From Paludibacter jiangxiensis (GTDB lineage: Bacteria > Bacteroidota > Bacteroidia > Bacteroidales > Paludibacteraceae), in the NCBI RefSeq assembly GCF_001618385.1, contig NZ_BDCR01000003.1:558001-622000 (forward strand): DNA of 64,000 bases. The letters run 5' to 3'. Below, in pieces: positions 45,042 through 53,643 of the stretch. Under the pieces are notes generated by a model that did not search any database, was not told where the DNA came from, and saw only the letters and a program-made list of their open reading frames with translations. Each line of letters begins with the position of its first letter. Positions within the stretch are counted from its first letter, which is position 1. Both the position numbers and the translations under genes were made by a program.

Positions 45042-45425
45042 ATGAGAAATTTTAATATTTTCGCAATTATTGTTCTGACCATGGCCACTTTTTGTAGTTG
45101 TAATAAAAAACATTGGATCCCGATAGATAGCGAAACCTTAAAGCGACACTACTCGTGGCTTATAAATGATTCTGCCACTTCTATTATCAAAAACACTGTT
45201 TTAGTTCCCGATACTGCAACGGCAGTTAAAATTGCAGAGACTTATCTATTTGAGGTTTATGGGAAGGATAAAATCGTAGAAGAACGTCCATATGAGATTG
45301 GCAAAATCAATGAATATTGGTACATAACAGGTTCATTACCAAAATATAGTATGTGTGGTGGAACTTTTGAAATTCTATTAGAAGCCTCAACTGGGAAGGT
45401 GGTTAAAATAGGACATGGAAAATAA
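45042..45425 (+). CDS. Lipoprotein resembling NTF2-fold immunity proteins (YbbC/YhhH type)
   Basis: This 127-residue protein has a lipoprotein signal (IFAIIVLTMATFCSCNKK). The mature part fits the NTF2-fold immunity family: VLVPDTATAVKIAETYLFEVYGKDKIVEERPYEI, then YWYITGSLPK, GGTFEILLEASTGKVVKIGHGK. Immunity proteins of this fold protect against polymorphic toxins, but no toxin gene is visible here, so it is either an orphan or has another role. It lies between palindromic repeats and is AT-rich. Confidence 0.7.
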   Translation: MRNFNIFAIIVLTMATFCSCNKKHWIPIDSETLKRHYSWLINDSATSIIKNTVLVPDTATAVKIAETYLFEVYGKDKIVEERPYEIGKINEYWYITGSLPKYSMCGGTFEILLEASTGKVVKIGHGK

Positions 45426-45563
45426 TTAAAACCCTTTGCTAATCGGAATTCGCAAGACCCATATGCCACGCCCTGTCGGATTTATTTATCCCGGTTTCGT
45501 GCAGGCTTCAGGGAAACTCATAACCGCAACAATTACAGAGACCAGAAGGCATGATTGCCCTTC

Positions 45564-45583
45564 AAGCGGTTAGAAAACCGCTT
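45564..45583. repeat. Palindrome AAGCGGTT/AACCGCTT
   Basis: A perfect 8-bp stem with a 4-nt loop (AGAA). It lies in the 480-bp non-coding stretch between the immunity-like gene and nadB. A related hairpin follows 8 bp downstream. Confidence 0.55.
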
Positions 45584-45590
45584 GTCCCAT

Positions 45591-45628
45591 TGGGTGGCGC
45601 GACCTCCGAGTCGCGCAAGATGCACCCA
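45591..45628. repeat. Two-level hairpin (TGGGTG/CACCCA enclosing GCGCGAC/GTCGCGC)
   Basis: The outer arms TGGGTG (45591-45596) and CACCCA (45623-45628) enclose GCGCGAC...GTCGCGC. The composition is GC-rich compared with the flanks. It is directly before the structured element at 45631. Confidence 0.55.
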
Positions 45629-45630
45629 CA

Positions 45631-45725
45631 GTGCCTCCCGCCCGCGTGAGGGATGGGAGCGGAAAGCCCTCAGCCGCAGGCGAGGACTTGCAGCGTACAG
45701 CCCGACCCGACGTAAGGAGGGGCAC
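45631..45725 (+). ncRNA. Candidate structured RNA or mobile repeat with twin hairpin motif
   Basis: Two 20-nt units, GGGATGGGAGCGGAAAGCCC (45650-45669) and GGACTTGCAGCGTACAGCCC (45684-45703), match at 14 of 20 positions. Each can fold as GG...AGC-GNANA-GCC-type hairpins. Arms outside (GTGCCTCCC at 45631-45639 and GGAGGGGCAC at 45716-45725) could close the whole. I recall similar GGGAT-AGCGGAAAGCC...AGCGTA-AGCCCGACCC...ACGCCCAAA blocks between genes in other Bacteroidota but cannot verify this here. A 78-codon open frame across it is not protein-like. Strand is assigned from that recollection. Confidence 0.4.
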
Positions 45726-45795
45726 GCCCAAATAACAAATCTAATGGATCGTCAGGTGTTGCAGGTTGCATCGCTACTTTTTGCAAAATAAAGAG

Positions 45796-45803
45796 TAACT
45801 TTG
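45796..45803 (+). promoter_or_regulatory. -7 promoter box upstream of nadB
   Basis: TAACTTTG matches TAnnTTTG, 102 bp before the nadB ATG. The nearest TTTG (45780-45783) is too close for a standard -33 element. The leader contains a TCAGTA-type repeat at 45869-45895. Confidence 0.4.
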
Positions 45804-45905
45804 CCGCAACAAAAAAGTAAACAGCACCCGGTGCACAGTCCGATGGAGCTTATACTCTACCAACTGCCGAGTACCGGATACTGACTACTGAGTACTTTTC
45901 CAATC

Positions 45906-47495
45906 ATGGTTCATCAATACGATTTTTTAGTGATAGGCAGCGGAATTGCCGGCATGAGCTTTGCTCTGAAAGTGGCCGACAAAGGGAAAGTTGCCATTTT
46001 GTGCAAGTCGTCTCTCGAAGAGGCTAACACATCGTATGCTCAGGGCGGTATTGCTTCGGTAATGAAGCAAACCGACAATTTCGAGAAGCATATTCAGGAT
46101 ACCATCACAGCCGGCGACAACATTTGCGATCGCGACGTGGTGGAAAAAGTGGTAAAAGAGGCTCCCGCCCAAATCAAGGAACTGATCAGCTGGGGCGTCG
46201 ATTTCGATAAGGACGAGAAAGGCAATTTTGACCTTCACCGCGAAGGCGGCCACTCCGAATTCCGCATCCTGCACCACAAGGATACTACCGGAAGCGAAAT
46301 TCAGGAAAGCCTGATTCAGCAGGTGAAACACCACCCGAACATCGATGTTTTCAACAACCATTTCGCCATCGAAATTCTTACCCAGCACCACCTGGGACAG
46401 ATTGTCACTCGCCATACGCCCGATATTGAATGTTACGGCGCTTATGTGCTCGACAACAACACCCGCAATATCGACACTTTTCTGGCAAAAATAACGCTGA
46501 TTGCAACCGGCGGTATCGGTAACGTGTATCACACCACCACCAACCCTGTGATTGCCACCGGCGACGGCATTGCCATGGTGCACCGTGCCAGAGGTGTAAT
46601 TCGCGACATGGAGTTCGTGCAATTCCACCCGACGGCTTTGTACCATCCCGGTGAACGTCCTTCGTTCCTGATTACGGAAGCGATGCGCGGTTACGGAGCA
46701 CTGCTCCGCACCAGCGACGGCAAAGAATTTATGCACAAATACGATGCCCGTGGTGCTCTGGCTCCCCGCGACATTGTGGCCCGCGCTATTGACAACGAGA
46801 TGAAAAACCGTGGTGACGACTGCGTGTATCTGGATGTTCGTCACAAAGATGCGGAAGAGACCAAAAACCACTTCCCGAACATTTATCAGCACTGTCTGGA
46901 TCTGGGCATAGACATCACCAAAGATATGATTCCGGTAGCTCCAGCGGCGCATTACCTGTGCGGAGGCATCAGTGTCGATCTGGACGGACAATCGACCATT
47001 AACCGACTCTATGCTGCCGGTGAATGTTCGCGCACCGGACTTCACGGAGCCAATCGTCTTGCGTCCAACTCACTGATTGAAGCAGTAGTGTATGCTGATG
47101 CTGTGGCCAAACATGCATTGCAACGTCTGGACAACTATTCCTATAAAGATTTTCCCTCATGGGATGATTCAGGAACATCGCTTCCCGAAGAAAACGTACT
47201 GATCACCCAAAGTGTCAAAGAGGTACAGCAGATCATGAGTACCTACGTGGGCATCGTACGCTCCAACCTCCGTCTGCAAAGAGCTTTATCGCGTCTGGAA
47301 ATTCTCTACCGCGAAACAGAAAGCCTGTTCGACCGTTCGGTGGTATCAAAAGAAATATGCGAACTGCGGAACATCATCAGCGTGGGTTATCTGATTATCA
47401 AGCAAGCCATGCAACGGAAAGAGAGCCGCGGGTTGCACTACACCATCGACTATCCCGACCCGTGTAAAGCAGGTGGTGAGGAAGCGAGTAAGTGA
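45906..47495 (+). CDS. nadB: L-aspartate oxidase
   Basis: NadB oxidises L-aspartate to iminoaspartate, the first step of de novo NAD synthesis, in the cytosol with FAD. The 529-residue protein has the FAD motif VIGSGIAGMSFALKVADKG, the SYAQGGIASV loop, HREGGHSEFRILHHKD, MEFVQFHPTALYHPGERPSFLITEAMRGYGA (active site, Glu and Arg conserved), and HYLCGGISVDLDGQSTINRLYAAGECS. This set separates it from fumarate reductase/succinate dehydrogenase flavoproteins. nadA and nadC are not in the window. It is followed 90 bp later by lgt. Confidence 0.96.
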   Translation: MVHQYDFLVIGSGIAGMSFALKVADKGKVAILCKSSLEEANTSYAQGGIASVMKQTDNFEKHIQDTITAGDNICDRDVVEKVVKEAPAQIKELISWGVDFDKDEKGNFDLHREGGHSEFRILHHKDTTGSEIQESLIQQVKHHPNIDVFNNHFAIEILTQHHLGQIVTRHTPDIECYGAYVLDNNTRNIDTFLAKITLIATGGIGNVYHTTTNPVIATGDGIAMVHRARGVIRDMEFVQFHPTALYHPGERPSFLITEAMRGYGALLRTSDGKEFMHKYDARGALAPRDIVARAIDNEMKNRGDDCVYLDVRHKDAEETKNHFPNIYQHCLDLGIDITKDMIPVAPAAHYLCGGISVDLDGQSTINRLYAAGECSRTGLHGANRLASNSLIEAVVYADAVAKHALQRLDNYSYKDFPSWDDSGTSLPEENVLITQSVKEVQQIMSTYVGIVRSNLRLQRALSRLEILYRETESLFDRSVVSKEICELRNIISVGYLIIKQAMQRKESRGLHYTIDYPDPCKAGGEEASK

Positions 47496-47503
47496 GAAAG
47501 CAC

Positions 47504-47530
47504 ACAGTATTCAGTAAACAGTTCTCAGTT
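47504..47530. repeat. TCAGTA-type short repeat between nadB and lgt
   Basis: ACAGTATTCAGTAAACAGTT continues into CTCAG. Related sequences in the opposite orientation occur at 32981-32998 and 45869-45895. It is followed by AAATCGTAAATT-type direct repeats up to the lgt start. The nature is unknown. Confidence 0.4.
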
Positions 47531-47585
47531 TGAGTCTGGATCTGTAAATCGTAAATTGTAAATCTTTAAATCGTAAATTTAGAAT

Positions 47586-48404
47586 ATGAACTTATTCATC
47601 CACTGGAACATTGACCCTGAAATTGTGAAGATCTTTGGCATATCGGTGCGTTATTACGGAATCCTTTTTGTCGGAGGTATTCTTCTGGCGCTTCTGATGC
47701 TTGAAAAAATGGCAAAACTGCAAGGTTTCACGTCCAAAGAATGGGATAAGCTCACGCTCTACGGACTGTTGGGCATTGTACTCGGAGCACGCCTCGGACA
47801 CTGTCTCTTTTACGAACCGGGGTATTTCCTTGCCCATCCGGTTGAGATCCTCCTCCCGATTCAGCATTTGCCCGACGGCGGCTATCATTTTACTGGTTTT
47901 CAGGGGCTCGCCAGTCACGGAGGTGCACTCGGATTGATCATCGCACTGGCCTTGTTCACTTATCAGACAAAGCGCAGCTTGTGGGTCACCCTCGATTTAG
48001 TAGCTGTAGTTACTCCCATTTCAGCCTTCTTTATCCGCATGGCCAACCTGATGAATTCCGAAATTATCGGCAAACCAACTGATGTACCCTGGGCTTTCGT
48101 CTTCGAAAAAGTGGACATGTTGCCGCGACATCCGTCTCAGTTGTACGAAGGACTATCTTACCTGTTTATCTTTATTGTAAACATGGTACTGTATCGTAAA
48201 TTCAAAAACCGCGTTGGAACAGGTTTCTTTTTCGGCCTCACTATCGCGCTGATCTTTATTGCCCGCTTCTTTATTGAATTTTTGAAAGAGCGTCAGGTAG
48301 CTTTCGAAGAATCGATGACTATGGATATGGGACAGTGGCTGAGCATTCCTTTCGTGCTGATCGGAGCTTATTTGGTTTGGAGAAGCCTTAAGACGAAGAA
48401 GTAA
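47586..48404 (+). CDS. lgt: Prolipoprotein diacylglyceryl transferase
   Basis: Lgt attaches diacylglycerol to the lipobox Cys of prelipoproteins, the first step of lipoprotein maturation at the inner membrane. The 272-residue protein has seven hydrophobic segments. It carries GLASHGGALG with the essential His, RMANLMNSEIIGKPTD with the Asn/Glu signature, and RHPSQLYEGLSYL. Start MNLFIHWNIDPEIVKIFGISVRYYG is typical. Many lipoproteins in this window (SusD proteins, the GH10 enzyme) would be its substrates. Confidence 0.97.
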   Translation: MNLFIHWNIDPEIVKIFGISVRYYGILFVGGILLALLMLEKMAKLQGFTSKEWDKLTLYGLLGIVLGARLGHCLFYEPGYFLAHPVEILLPIQHLPDGGYHFTGFQGLASHGGALGLIIALALFTYQTKRSLWVTLDLVAVVTPISAFFIRMANLMNSEIIGKPTDVPWAFVFEKVDMLPRHPSQLYEGLSYLFIFIVNMVLYRKFKNRVGTGFFFGLTIALIFIARFFIEFLKERQVAFEESMTMDMGQWLSIPFVLIGAYLVWRSLKTKK

Positions 48405-48510
48405 AACCCATATATTTCAGCCGTATTTTATCAAGTAATCTATTGTTTTGCTGCTAAGTAAAGAAAGAACGGCACAAAACGAACCCAATTTATAGAATAG
48501 TCTTTTTTAC

Positions 48511-48555
48511 AAACAGCCCGGCATAAGTATTTGATGCTTATGCCGGGCTGTTTTT
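48511..48555 (+). terminator. Rho-independent terminator downstream of lgt
   Basis: A 17-bp perfect stem (AAACAGCCCGGCATAAG, 48511-48527, with 48537-48553) is followed by a T-run. It is about 107 bp past the lgt stop. Confidence 0.85.
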
Positions 48556-48747
48556 CTATGCCTTGTTGCAATGTTATTATATATGCCACCCAATTGTGCT
48601 TTATATTGTCTAAAAAACATTGCTTTGAATCTTGTCCGACCTTTCAGGTCGTGTAGGTTAAAGCTATGCTTACACGCAGGTCACAGACCTGCGGTTATGG
48701 GAATGGGGCTTTTCAAGCCATAAGCAAAATAACCGATAATGATATAA

Positions 48748-48779
48748 AACAAAAAGGTTCCTGCTCTCGCAGGAACCTT
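48748..48779 (-). terminator. Rho-independent terminator of the xylan-utilisation operon
   Basis: On the minus strand AAGGTTCCTGC and GCAGGAACCTT form an 11-bp stem with a 4-nt loop followed by a T-tract. It lies about 250 bp past the xylanase stop at 49026, leaving a long 3' untranslated region. Confidence 0.8.
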
Positions 48780-49025
48780 CTCCAAAGCCTATAATAATTT
48801 CTAGTCAAAAAATTGTATAAGAGCAGATATATAAACGACTCTCATTACAAGGCTTACGTTAACGCCGGTTTATTTGCCAATGGATAAAGGCCGGCTATTA
48901 TATCTAATGTATTTTCTAAGAAATCAGGAAAAGAGGAAACTTTTATCCAATTCCTTAATTATATTCTGAGCAACGAAGCTATTTAGCAGAAACCTGCAAG
49001 CAGGTCTCCACTAAATATCAACATA

Positions 49026-50741
49026 TTATTTCTGCAAACCATCTGCAAAACCAGCATAAGCAGGTTTGCGGTTGTAATTTGCATCCCAAAGGCCGATAGG
49101 TTCACCCGGTCTCCATGAAGAGCTGGTCGGACTATCGACCAAAGACCATTGTGTAATACCATAACGCTGTGCGGCTGGTATAAGCTCAAAATAAGCTTTC
49201 ACAATTTGTTTGTAAAAATCAGACATCTGTTTCAGCTGATCAAAGGTTACGTCCGCGGTTTTGACATTAGCCATACTACCGGCAGGTCTGATACCCATAT
49301 CCAATTCTGTAATCTTAATCAGTTTACCAGTAGCAGCAAGATTCGTGAGCATCGCTCTGATTCCTTCTATTGTATTTATACCCAATGTAACGTGCATTTG
49401 GGTACCAATACCATCTACTTTCACACCTTTACTTTCAATATAATTGATGTACTGAATCAAACCCTGACATTTCTTTTGGTCGGGATTTTCCAATCCATAA
49501 TCATTAACGAATAGTTTGTCAGTGGCATTACCATATTGACGCGCTAACTGAATAGCACGAACAGCATAATCCTTGCCCAGGTAATCCTGCCAGTAGAATT
49601 CATCAGCCGCCAGCGTTTTGCCAACACCTGTCTTGATTTGTGTAGGATCGCTATCCGACATTGGTTCATTGACAACATCCCATGCCTTGACATAACCTTT
49701 TGTTTTTGCCAACATGCTTGAAATCCAGTTTTCTAATGCTTTGTCAATAATAGCTGTCTTTTCCGCATCGGTTTTTGGTACTGTAGTAGTACCCGGATTC
49801 GGATTCCAGATTTCAACTTTCGCATTATCAAAATAGTAAGTTGTTGCCGTTTTACCAAGGTTAAATGCTATGGTGTTACAACCATCCTGACTGCTGGAAA
49901 CCGTCATTTCTTTCACGTAGGTTGTCCATGTCGGTGTTGAACTGAGAGTACCAAAGAAATCGTAAAATTTGTATGCACCCGGAGCCGTGTGGGCTTGAGT
50001 TGGGTAAGAAGCATTGGCATCCGATTTGATATCCATGGTTAAACGCAACTTATCACCTTGTTTCACAGCTTTCGGGAATGTGAAAAATATCTGACAATCC
50101 CAGTCATTCGTCCGAACTGCAGCATTTGTAATAGTGAGAGCTCTACCGATACCGTCTTTTCCTCCACCTGCTGCTGTAAAGCCTCTTACTGCGTTAGCAT
50201 TGTAAGAATAAACAGATCCGGCAGTCGAAGAATTGTCGGTTTCAAAGTTCTGAGACCAAAGCGGATCCCATCTTGCAGGAGCACTTCCGACAATAACAGT
50301 CGGTGCAATGATACTGTTGAGATAGGTCGCATTCTGATTTGCATGCCAGCAAAGAGTATGACCAAAAACTGAAATACCAGCGCCTTGTGCGGTTTTTACA
50401 AAACTTTCCACGGTAGAAAAGTCCATTGACCCGTCATTTTGAACAACAGCCCCATGTTTCATTTCATAACCCGCAGTCACATCTGTAAAATTCGATTTTA
50501 TAATTCTGTAAAGAGCACCTTTTGTATTAAATTCAGTTGCTGAGACTCCGGCTCCTAATCTGAACTTTGTAGTATCAACATACTCTTTCAACACCTTATA
50601 ACTCTTCAAATATTCTAACTGGGCAAGACCATCAGGTTTTTGCACATCATAATTAAAGAGATCACTGTTGTCCGCGCAGGAAGCAAAAAAAGCAACTGCG
50701 ACAAGAGTTATCATCAATTTATATATACTTTTCATAAGCAT
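49026..50741 (-). CDS. xyn10C: Endo-1,4-beta-xylanase, GH10 with inserted carbohydrate-binding module (Xyn10C-like lipoprotein)
   Basis: This 571-residue surface lipoprotein (signal LMITLVAVAFFASCADN) cleaves xylan backbones. The GH10 barrel is split: its first part (about 55-155) ends at VFGHTLCWHANQN, then a CBM4/9-like beta-sandwich of about 150 residues is inserted, and the barrel resumes at about 330. The acid/base Glu is in AWDVVNEPM (near 358) and the nucleophile in KITELDMGI (near 477). This split arrangement is known for Prevotella/Bacteroides Xyn10 enzymes of the core xylan locus. It is the last gene of the operon. I use the start at 50741; MKSIYKLM two codons later is also possible. 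Confidence 0.95.
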   Translation of the reverse strand: MLMKSIYKLMITLVAVAFFASCADNSDLFNYDVQKPDGLAQLEYLKSYKVLKEYVDTTKFRLGAGVSATEFNTKGALYRIIKSNFTDVTAGYEMKHGAVVQNDGSMDFSTVESFVKTAQGAGISVFGHTLCWHANQNATYLNSIIAPTVIVGSAPARWDPLWSQNFETDNSSTAGSVYSYNANAVRGFTAAGGGKDGIGRALTITNAAVRTNDWDCQIFFTFPKAVKQGDKLRLTMDIKSDANASYPTQAHTAPGAYKFYDFFGTLSSTPTWTTYVKEMTVSSSQDGCNTIAFNLGKTATTYYFDNAKVEIWNPNPGTTTVPKTDAEKTAIIDKALENWISSMLAKTKGYVKAWDVVNEPMSDSDPTQIKTGVGKTLAADEFYWQDYLGKDYAVRAIQLARQYGNATDKLFVNDYGLENPDQKKCQGLIQYINYIESKGVKVDGIGTQMHVTLGINTIEGIRAMLTNLAATGKLIKITELDMGIRPAGSMANVKTADVTFDQLKQMSDFYKQIVKAYFELIPAAQRYGITQWSLVDSPTSSSWRPGEPIGLWDANYNRKPAYAGFADGLQK

Positions 50742-50758
50742 AAGATCTAAATGAAGAT

Positions 50759-51793
50759 TTAATTATTATTCACCGGTAAAAATGTTTCCATTTTCACTCC
50801 ACGATCACGGACTACCAGGGTATCATTGGTTTGATAACTCTTACCACTTGCCCCCATCGTAATATTGTAGTTCAGATAGATTGCACTACGATCTACATTA
50901 CCCCAACTTTTCTTTTCTCCATTCTTAACAAACATTCCGGTTCCTGTTGCAGTAAATCCGGTCGTTGATGAAGAAACCGTACATTTTCCCTGACTGTCAA
51001 ACGTCAGAAGAAGAGTGCAAGCCACTGTATTTCCTCCACCATCAACCACTTTTATCGGCAATTGAACAGCGTTCAGCGAAACCGTGCTTGTACTGCATAC
51101 TTCATCTTTTTCAACATATTGGTTGTGACGGATATTGGTTGTTGTAGCAGAACCCAAAGTAATGACATCTTTACCTCTTCTGAGATAATTTGCATGATAT
51201 TGATTGATAAATTTCACGCAATAGAGAACGAAGTCCTTTGGCTGAACATCCCACAATGCAGAATTGGCTCTGGCCGCATTTGCTACTTTGGGTATTCCGG
51301 AGAGAATCGAATCTGCATTCGCAACTTTAGTCATACGCAAAGGAATAACATACGTATTCTGCAATGAAAGAGGATCTGCAAAAAACGCATCGGTCAACTG
51401 TACACCTACACATCCCATCAACGAGTGATCCAAAGAGATTTTGTTACCCGAAAGAGTGTAATAATTGGATGGCATCGCTTTTACGGCAGCTCCTCCTGTT
51501 GTGAAAAGCAAATTATTGCACAACGAATTGTCTACAGAAAAGTCGATATCAATCTTTTTCTTATTTGCGTACACGCCTCCCATGGTAGCATATATCTGAC
51601 ACTGATGAGCATTATCCAAACTGGTGTCATATGTATCATCTCCCAACACGATCGTTCTGACCGGAAATTGGTAAGCAAAATATACAGTTGTACGACCAAA
51701 GTCAGGGAACTCTGCATCCTGATTATGGCAAGATGTAACCAACAATGCCAAAATTGCAGTACACAGGACAGAGAATAAATTTATTCGTTTCAT
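50759..51793 (-). CDS. xusE: Surface glycan-binding lipoprotein (XusE-like)
   Basis: This 344-residue protein has a lipoprotein signal (LCTAILALLVTSCHNQ). The N-terminal part (about 30-165) is DUF1735-like with a beta-sandwich pattern. The C-terminal part (about 190-340) resembles the lipocalin-type domain seen in these proteins. It sits between the second SusD and the GH10 gene, exactly where xusE lies in the Prevotella/Bacteroides xylan cluster, so I infer it binds xylan at the cell surface. Sequence alone would only support a Bacteroidota polysaccharide-locus lipoprotein. Confidence 0.8.
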   Translation of the reverse strand: MKRINLFSVLCTAILALLVTSCHNQDAEFPDFGRTTVYFAYQFPVRTIVLGDDTYDTSLDNAHQCQIYATMGGVYANKKKIDIDFSVDNSLCNNLLFTTGGAAVKAMPSNYYTLSGNKISLDHSLMGCVGVQLTDAFFADPLSLQNTYVIPLRMTKVANADSILSGIPKVANAARANSALWDVQPKDFVLYCVKFINQYHANYLRRGKDVITLGSATTTNIRHNQYVEKDEVCSTSTVSLNAVQLPIKVVDGGGNTVACTLLLTFDSQGKCTVSSSTTGFTATGTGMFVKNGEKKSWGNVDRSAIYLNYNITMGASGKSYQTNDTLVVRDRGVKMETFLPVNNN

Positions 51794-51829
51794 ATTCTAA
51801 TGTATTTTTCAATTATTGTTCAATTAAAA

Positions 51830-53620
51830 TTACCAGCCTGCGTTTTGTTCCAACGAGTTGAATTTGCGTATTTCGCTGTAAGGTATTGGTCCAAAATACA
51901 TGTAATCTTTGTAATTTCTTGCTTCAACGTTAATCGGAGTATATTTCAATGTTCCGTCCGACAACTTATCGACCTGCATTCCTTTTACCGTTTCATTCAG
52001 ATTTGCTGTCGGGACTTTCCAACGACGCAAATCATAAAAACGTTGATTTTCGAAACACATTTCAATACGGCGTTCGTTGCGAATAAGGTCACGCATTTTA
52101 GCCTTATCACTCTTAATACTTTCCAGATAAGCATCACCTCCGGTAATACCTGCTCTTTGGCGTATTTTCTTGATCACATCATAGGCGCTGTAAGAATGAG
52201 AACCTGTTCCGGTAGGACCATACGCCTCATTGGCTGCTTCTGCATAGTTCAAAAATATTTCGGTGTAGCGGATACGTGCAGTATAATGCTTTTGTCCTGT
52301 ATTTTTCGAAGGATCAGGATTACAATCGGCACGCAACAGTTTACGTAAATAATATCCGGTACGGGTAGACGCCCCACTCTGCTTATTAAGAACATCATTG
52401 TTAGACGTATTGTACGTTCCTGAAATAATCTTGGTACTACTTGGACCCTGAGTTCCTTCATTCACAACAATATATTTCGCCAAACGGGGATCTCTGTTTG
52501 CATATGGATTGGTAGCCGCATAACCACTATTTGAATCCGAAATAGGGTAACCGTTCAATGCAGGGAAAGCATCAACAAGATTTTGTGACGGGTTCACACG
52601 TCCTTTTCCAAACAGAGATGGAGGAAAATTGTCTTTCTCCAAATCGAGATTTGAACCGACATCCGATCTCCAGATTATTTCACTTGGATTGGAACCTGAA
52701 GCAATAGCGTCAATATCTGACGTATTTGTATACCAGGTATTACCATTCGCGGGCAAATCGTTCACTTTGTTTGGAAGCCTGTCAATCACGACAGCAGCGT
52801 AATCGGCAGCATCAGCATACGAAGCATTGGTTCCGGCACTAAATGCAGGGCTGGCAGCATAAAGCGCAACCTGCGATTTAATCGCTTCTACAATACGCCC
52901 AGTGATACGACCTCTCATAATGTTGCCAAATACATCGTTATAGTCAGTGATTTTTGTCACTCCCATTGTCTGATATTTGGCCGGGATGCCGCTTGCATTC
53001 GCTATGTCGGTATAGTCTAAAGGCAACAAAGCCATAGCTCTTGACATATCCTTGTATATCTGCTGTACACATTCCTTAAACGTATTACGGGGCACATTGA
53101 AATTGGTTGAAGTCGTTTGAGGAATAGTGTCGATAGGCACTCCTAACAACTGTCCACTACTTGTCCAACCCCCATGTGCTTTCAGCAACGTAAACAGTTG
53201 CAGTGCACGTAATGCATAAGCCTCACCTTTGAAACGATCATTATACATCGTTTTACGGTTGGGATCTTTAGCCCAGGCCACCTTATCTGAATTCTGAAGG
53301 AAAAGATTCAAATACTGAATTGCAGCACGACATCCACTCCATCTTGATTGAGCATCGGTACTGGCAGTCCAGGAACCCGTTGCCATTCTCAAATATGCAT
53401 TATTAAAATCATTCGTGACTGCGTCATCAGATGCAAGATCAGTAGCCGGAGCATTTTGATAAGGCAAAAGAATGTATGCTGAACCTAACAAACCCTGAGC
53501 GAATGCCGGTTCCTGATACATAGCGTCGATAGATCGATTATTTTCAATGGCTGGTTCAAAGTAATCAGAACATGCCACCAAAAGAGGTATAAGAACCAAA
53601 AGTTTCAATATATTTCTCAT
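51830..53620 (-). CDS. xusD: SusD-like outer-membrane lipoprotein (XusD position)
   Basis: This 596-residue RagB/SusD protein has a lipoprotein signal (LLVLIPLLVACSDYF). The N-terminal part includes RALQLFTLLKAHGGW, typical of the SusD TPR scaffold. The C-terminal SusD domain has YTARIRYTEIFLNYAEAANEAYGP and RRIEMCFENQRFYDLRRWKV, and ends in LEQNAGW. It caps the second SusC transporter, which lies 24 bp upstream. Ligand is inferred as xylan oligosaccharides from the locus. Confidence 0.92.
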   Translation of the reverse strand: MRNILKLLVLIPLLVACSDYFEPAIENNRSIDAMYQEPAFAQGLLGSAYILLPYQNAPATDLASDDAVTNDFNNAYLRMATGSWTASTDAQSRWSGCRAAIQYLNLFLQNSDKVAWAKDPNRKTMYNDRFKGEAYALRALQLFTLLKAHGGWTSSGQLLGVPIDTIPQTTSTNFNVPRNTFKECVQQIYKDMSRAMALLPLDYTDIANASGIPAKYQTMGVTKITDYNDVFGNIMRGRITGRIVEAIKSQVALYAASPAFSAGTNASYADAADYAAVVIDRLPNKVNDLPANGNTWYTNTSDIDAIASGSNPSEIIWRSDVGSNLDLEKDNFPPSLFGKGRVNPSQNLVDAFPALNGYPISDSNSGYAATNPYANRDPRLAKYIVVNEGTQGPSSTKIISGTYNTSNNDVLNKQSGASTRTGYYLRKLLRADCNPDPSKNTGQKHYTARIRYTEIFLNYAEAANEAYGPTGTGSHSYSAYDVIKKIRQRAGITGGDAYLESIKSDKAKMRDLIRNERRIEMCFENQRFYDLRRWKVPTANLNETVKGMQVDKLSDGTLKYTPINVEARNYKDYMYFGPIPYSEIRKFNSLEQNAGW

Positions 53621-53643
53621 AGTTTTAATTCTTTTTTTATGAA

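Larger units (their letters stand above)
48405..49025. other. Intergenic region with two terminators and two palindromes
   Basis: This 621-bp region separates convergent lgt and the xylanase gene. It holds the two terminators listed separately (48511-48555 and 48748-48779), with two short palindromes between them: CGACCT/AGGTCG (48637-48651) and CGCAGGTC/GACCTGCG (48675-48693), each with a 3-nt centre and sharing the AGGTC core. I see no gene here. Confidence 0.6.

Noticed and set aside
45555-45791. 78-codon frame upstream of nadB
   Set aside because: It crosses several hairpins and the structured element; composition is not protein-like.
45927-47045. 372-codon minus-strand frame opposite nadB
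   Set aside because: The plus-strand frame is an unmistakable L-aspartate oxidase; the antisense frame matches nothing.
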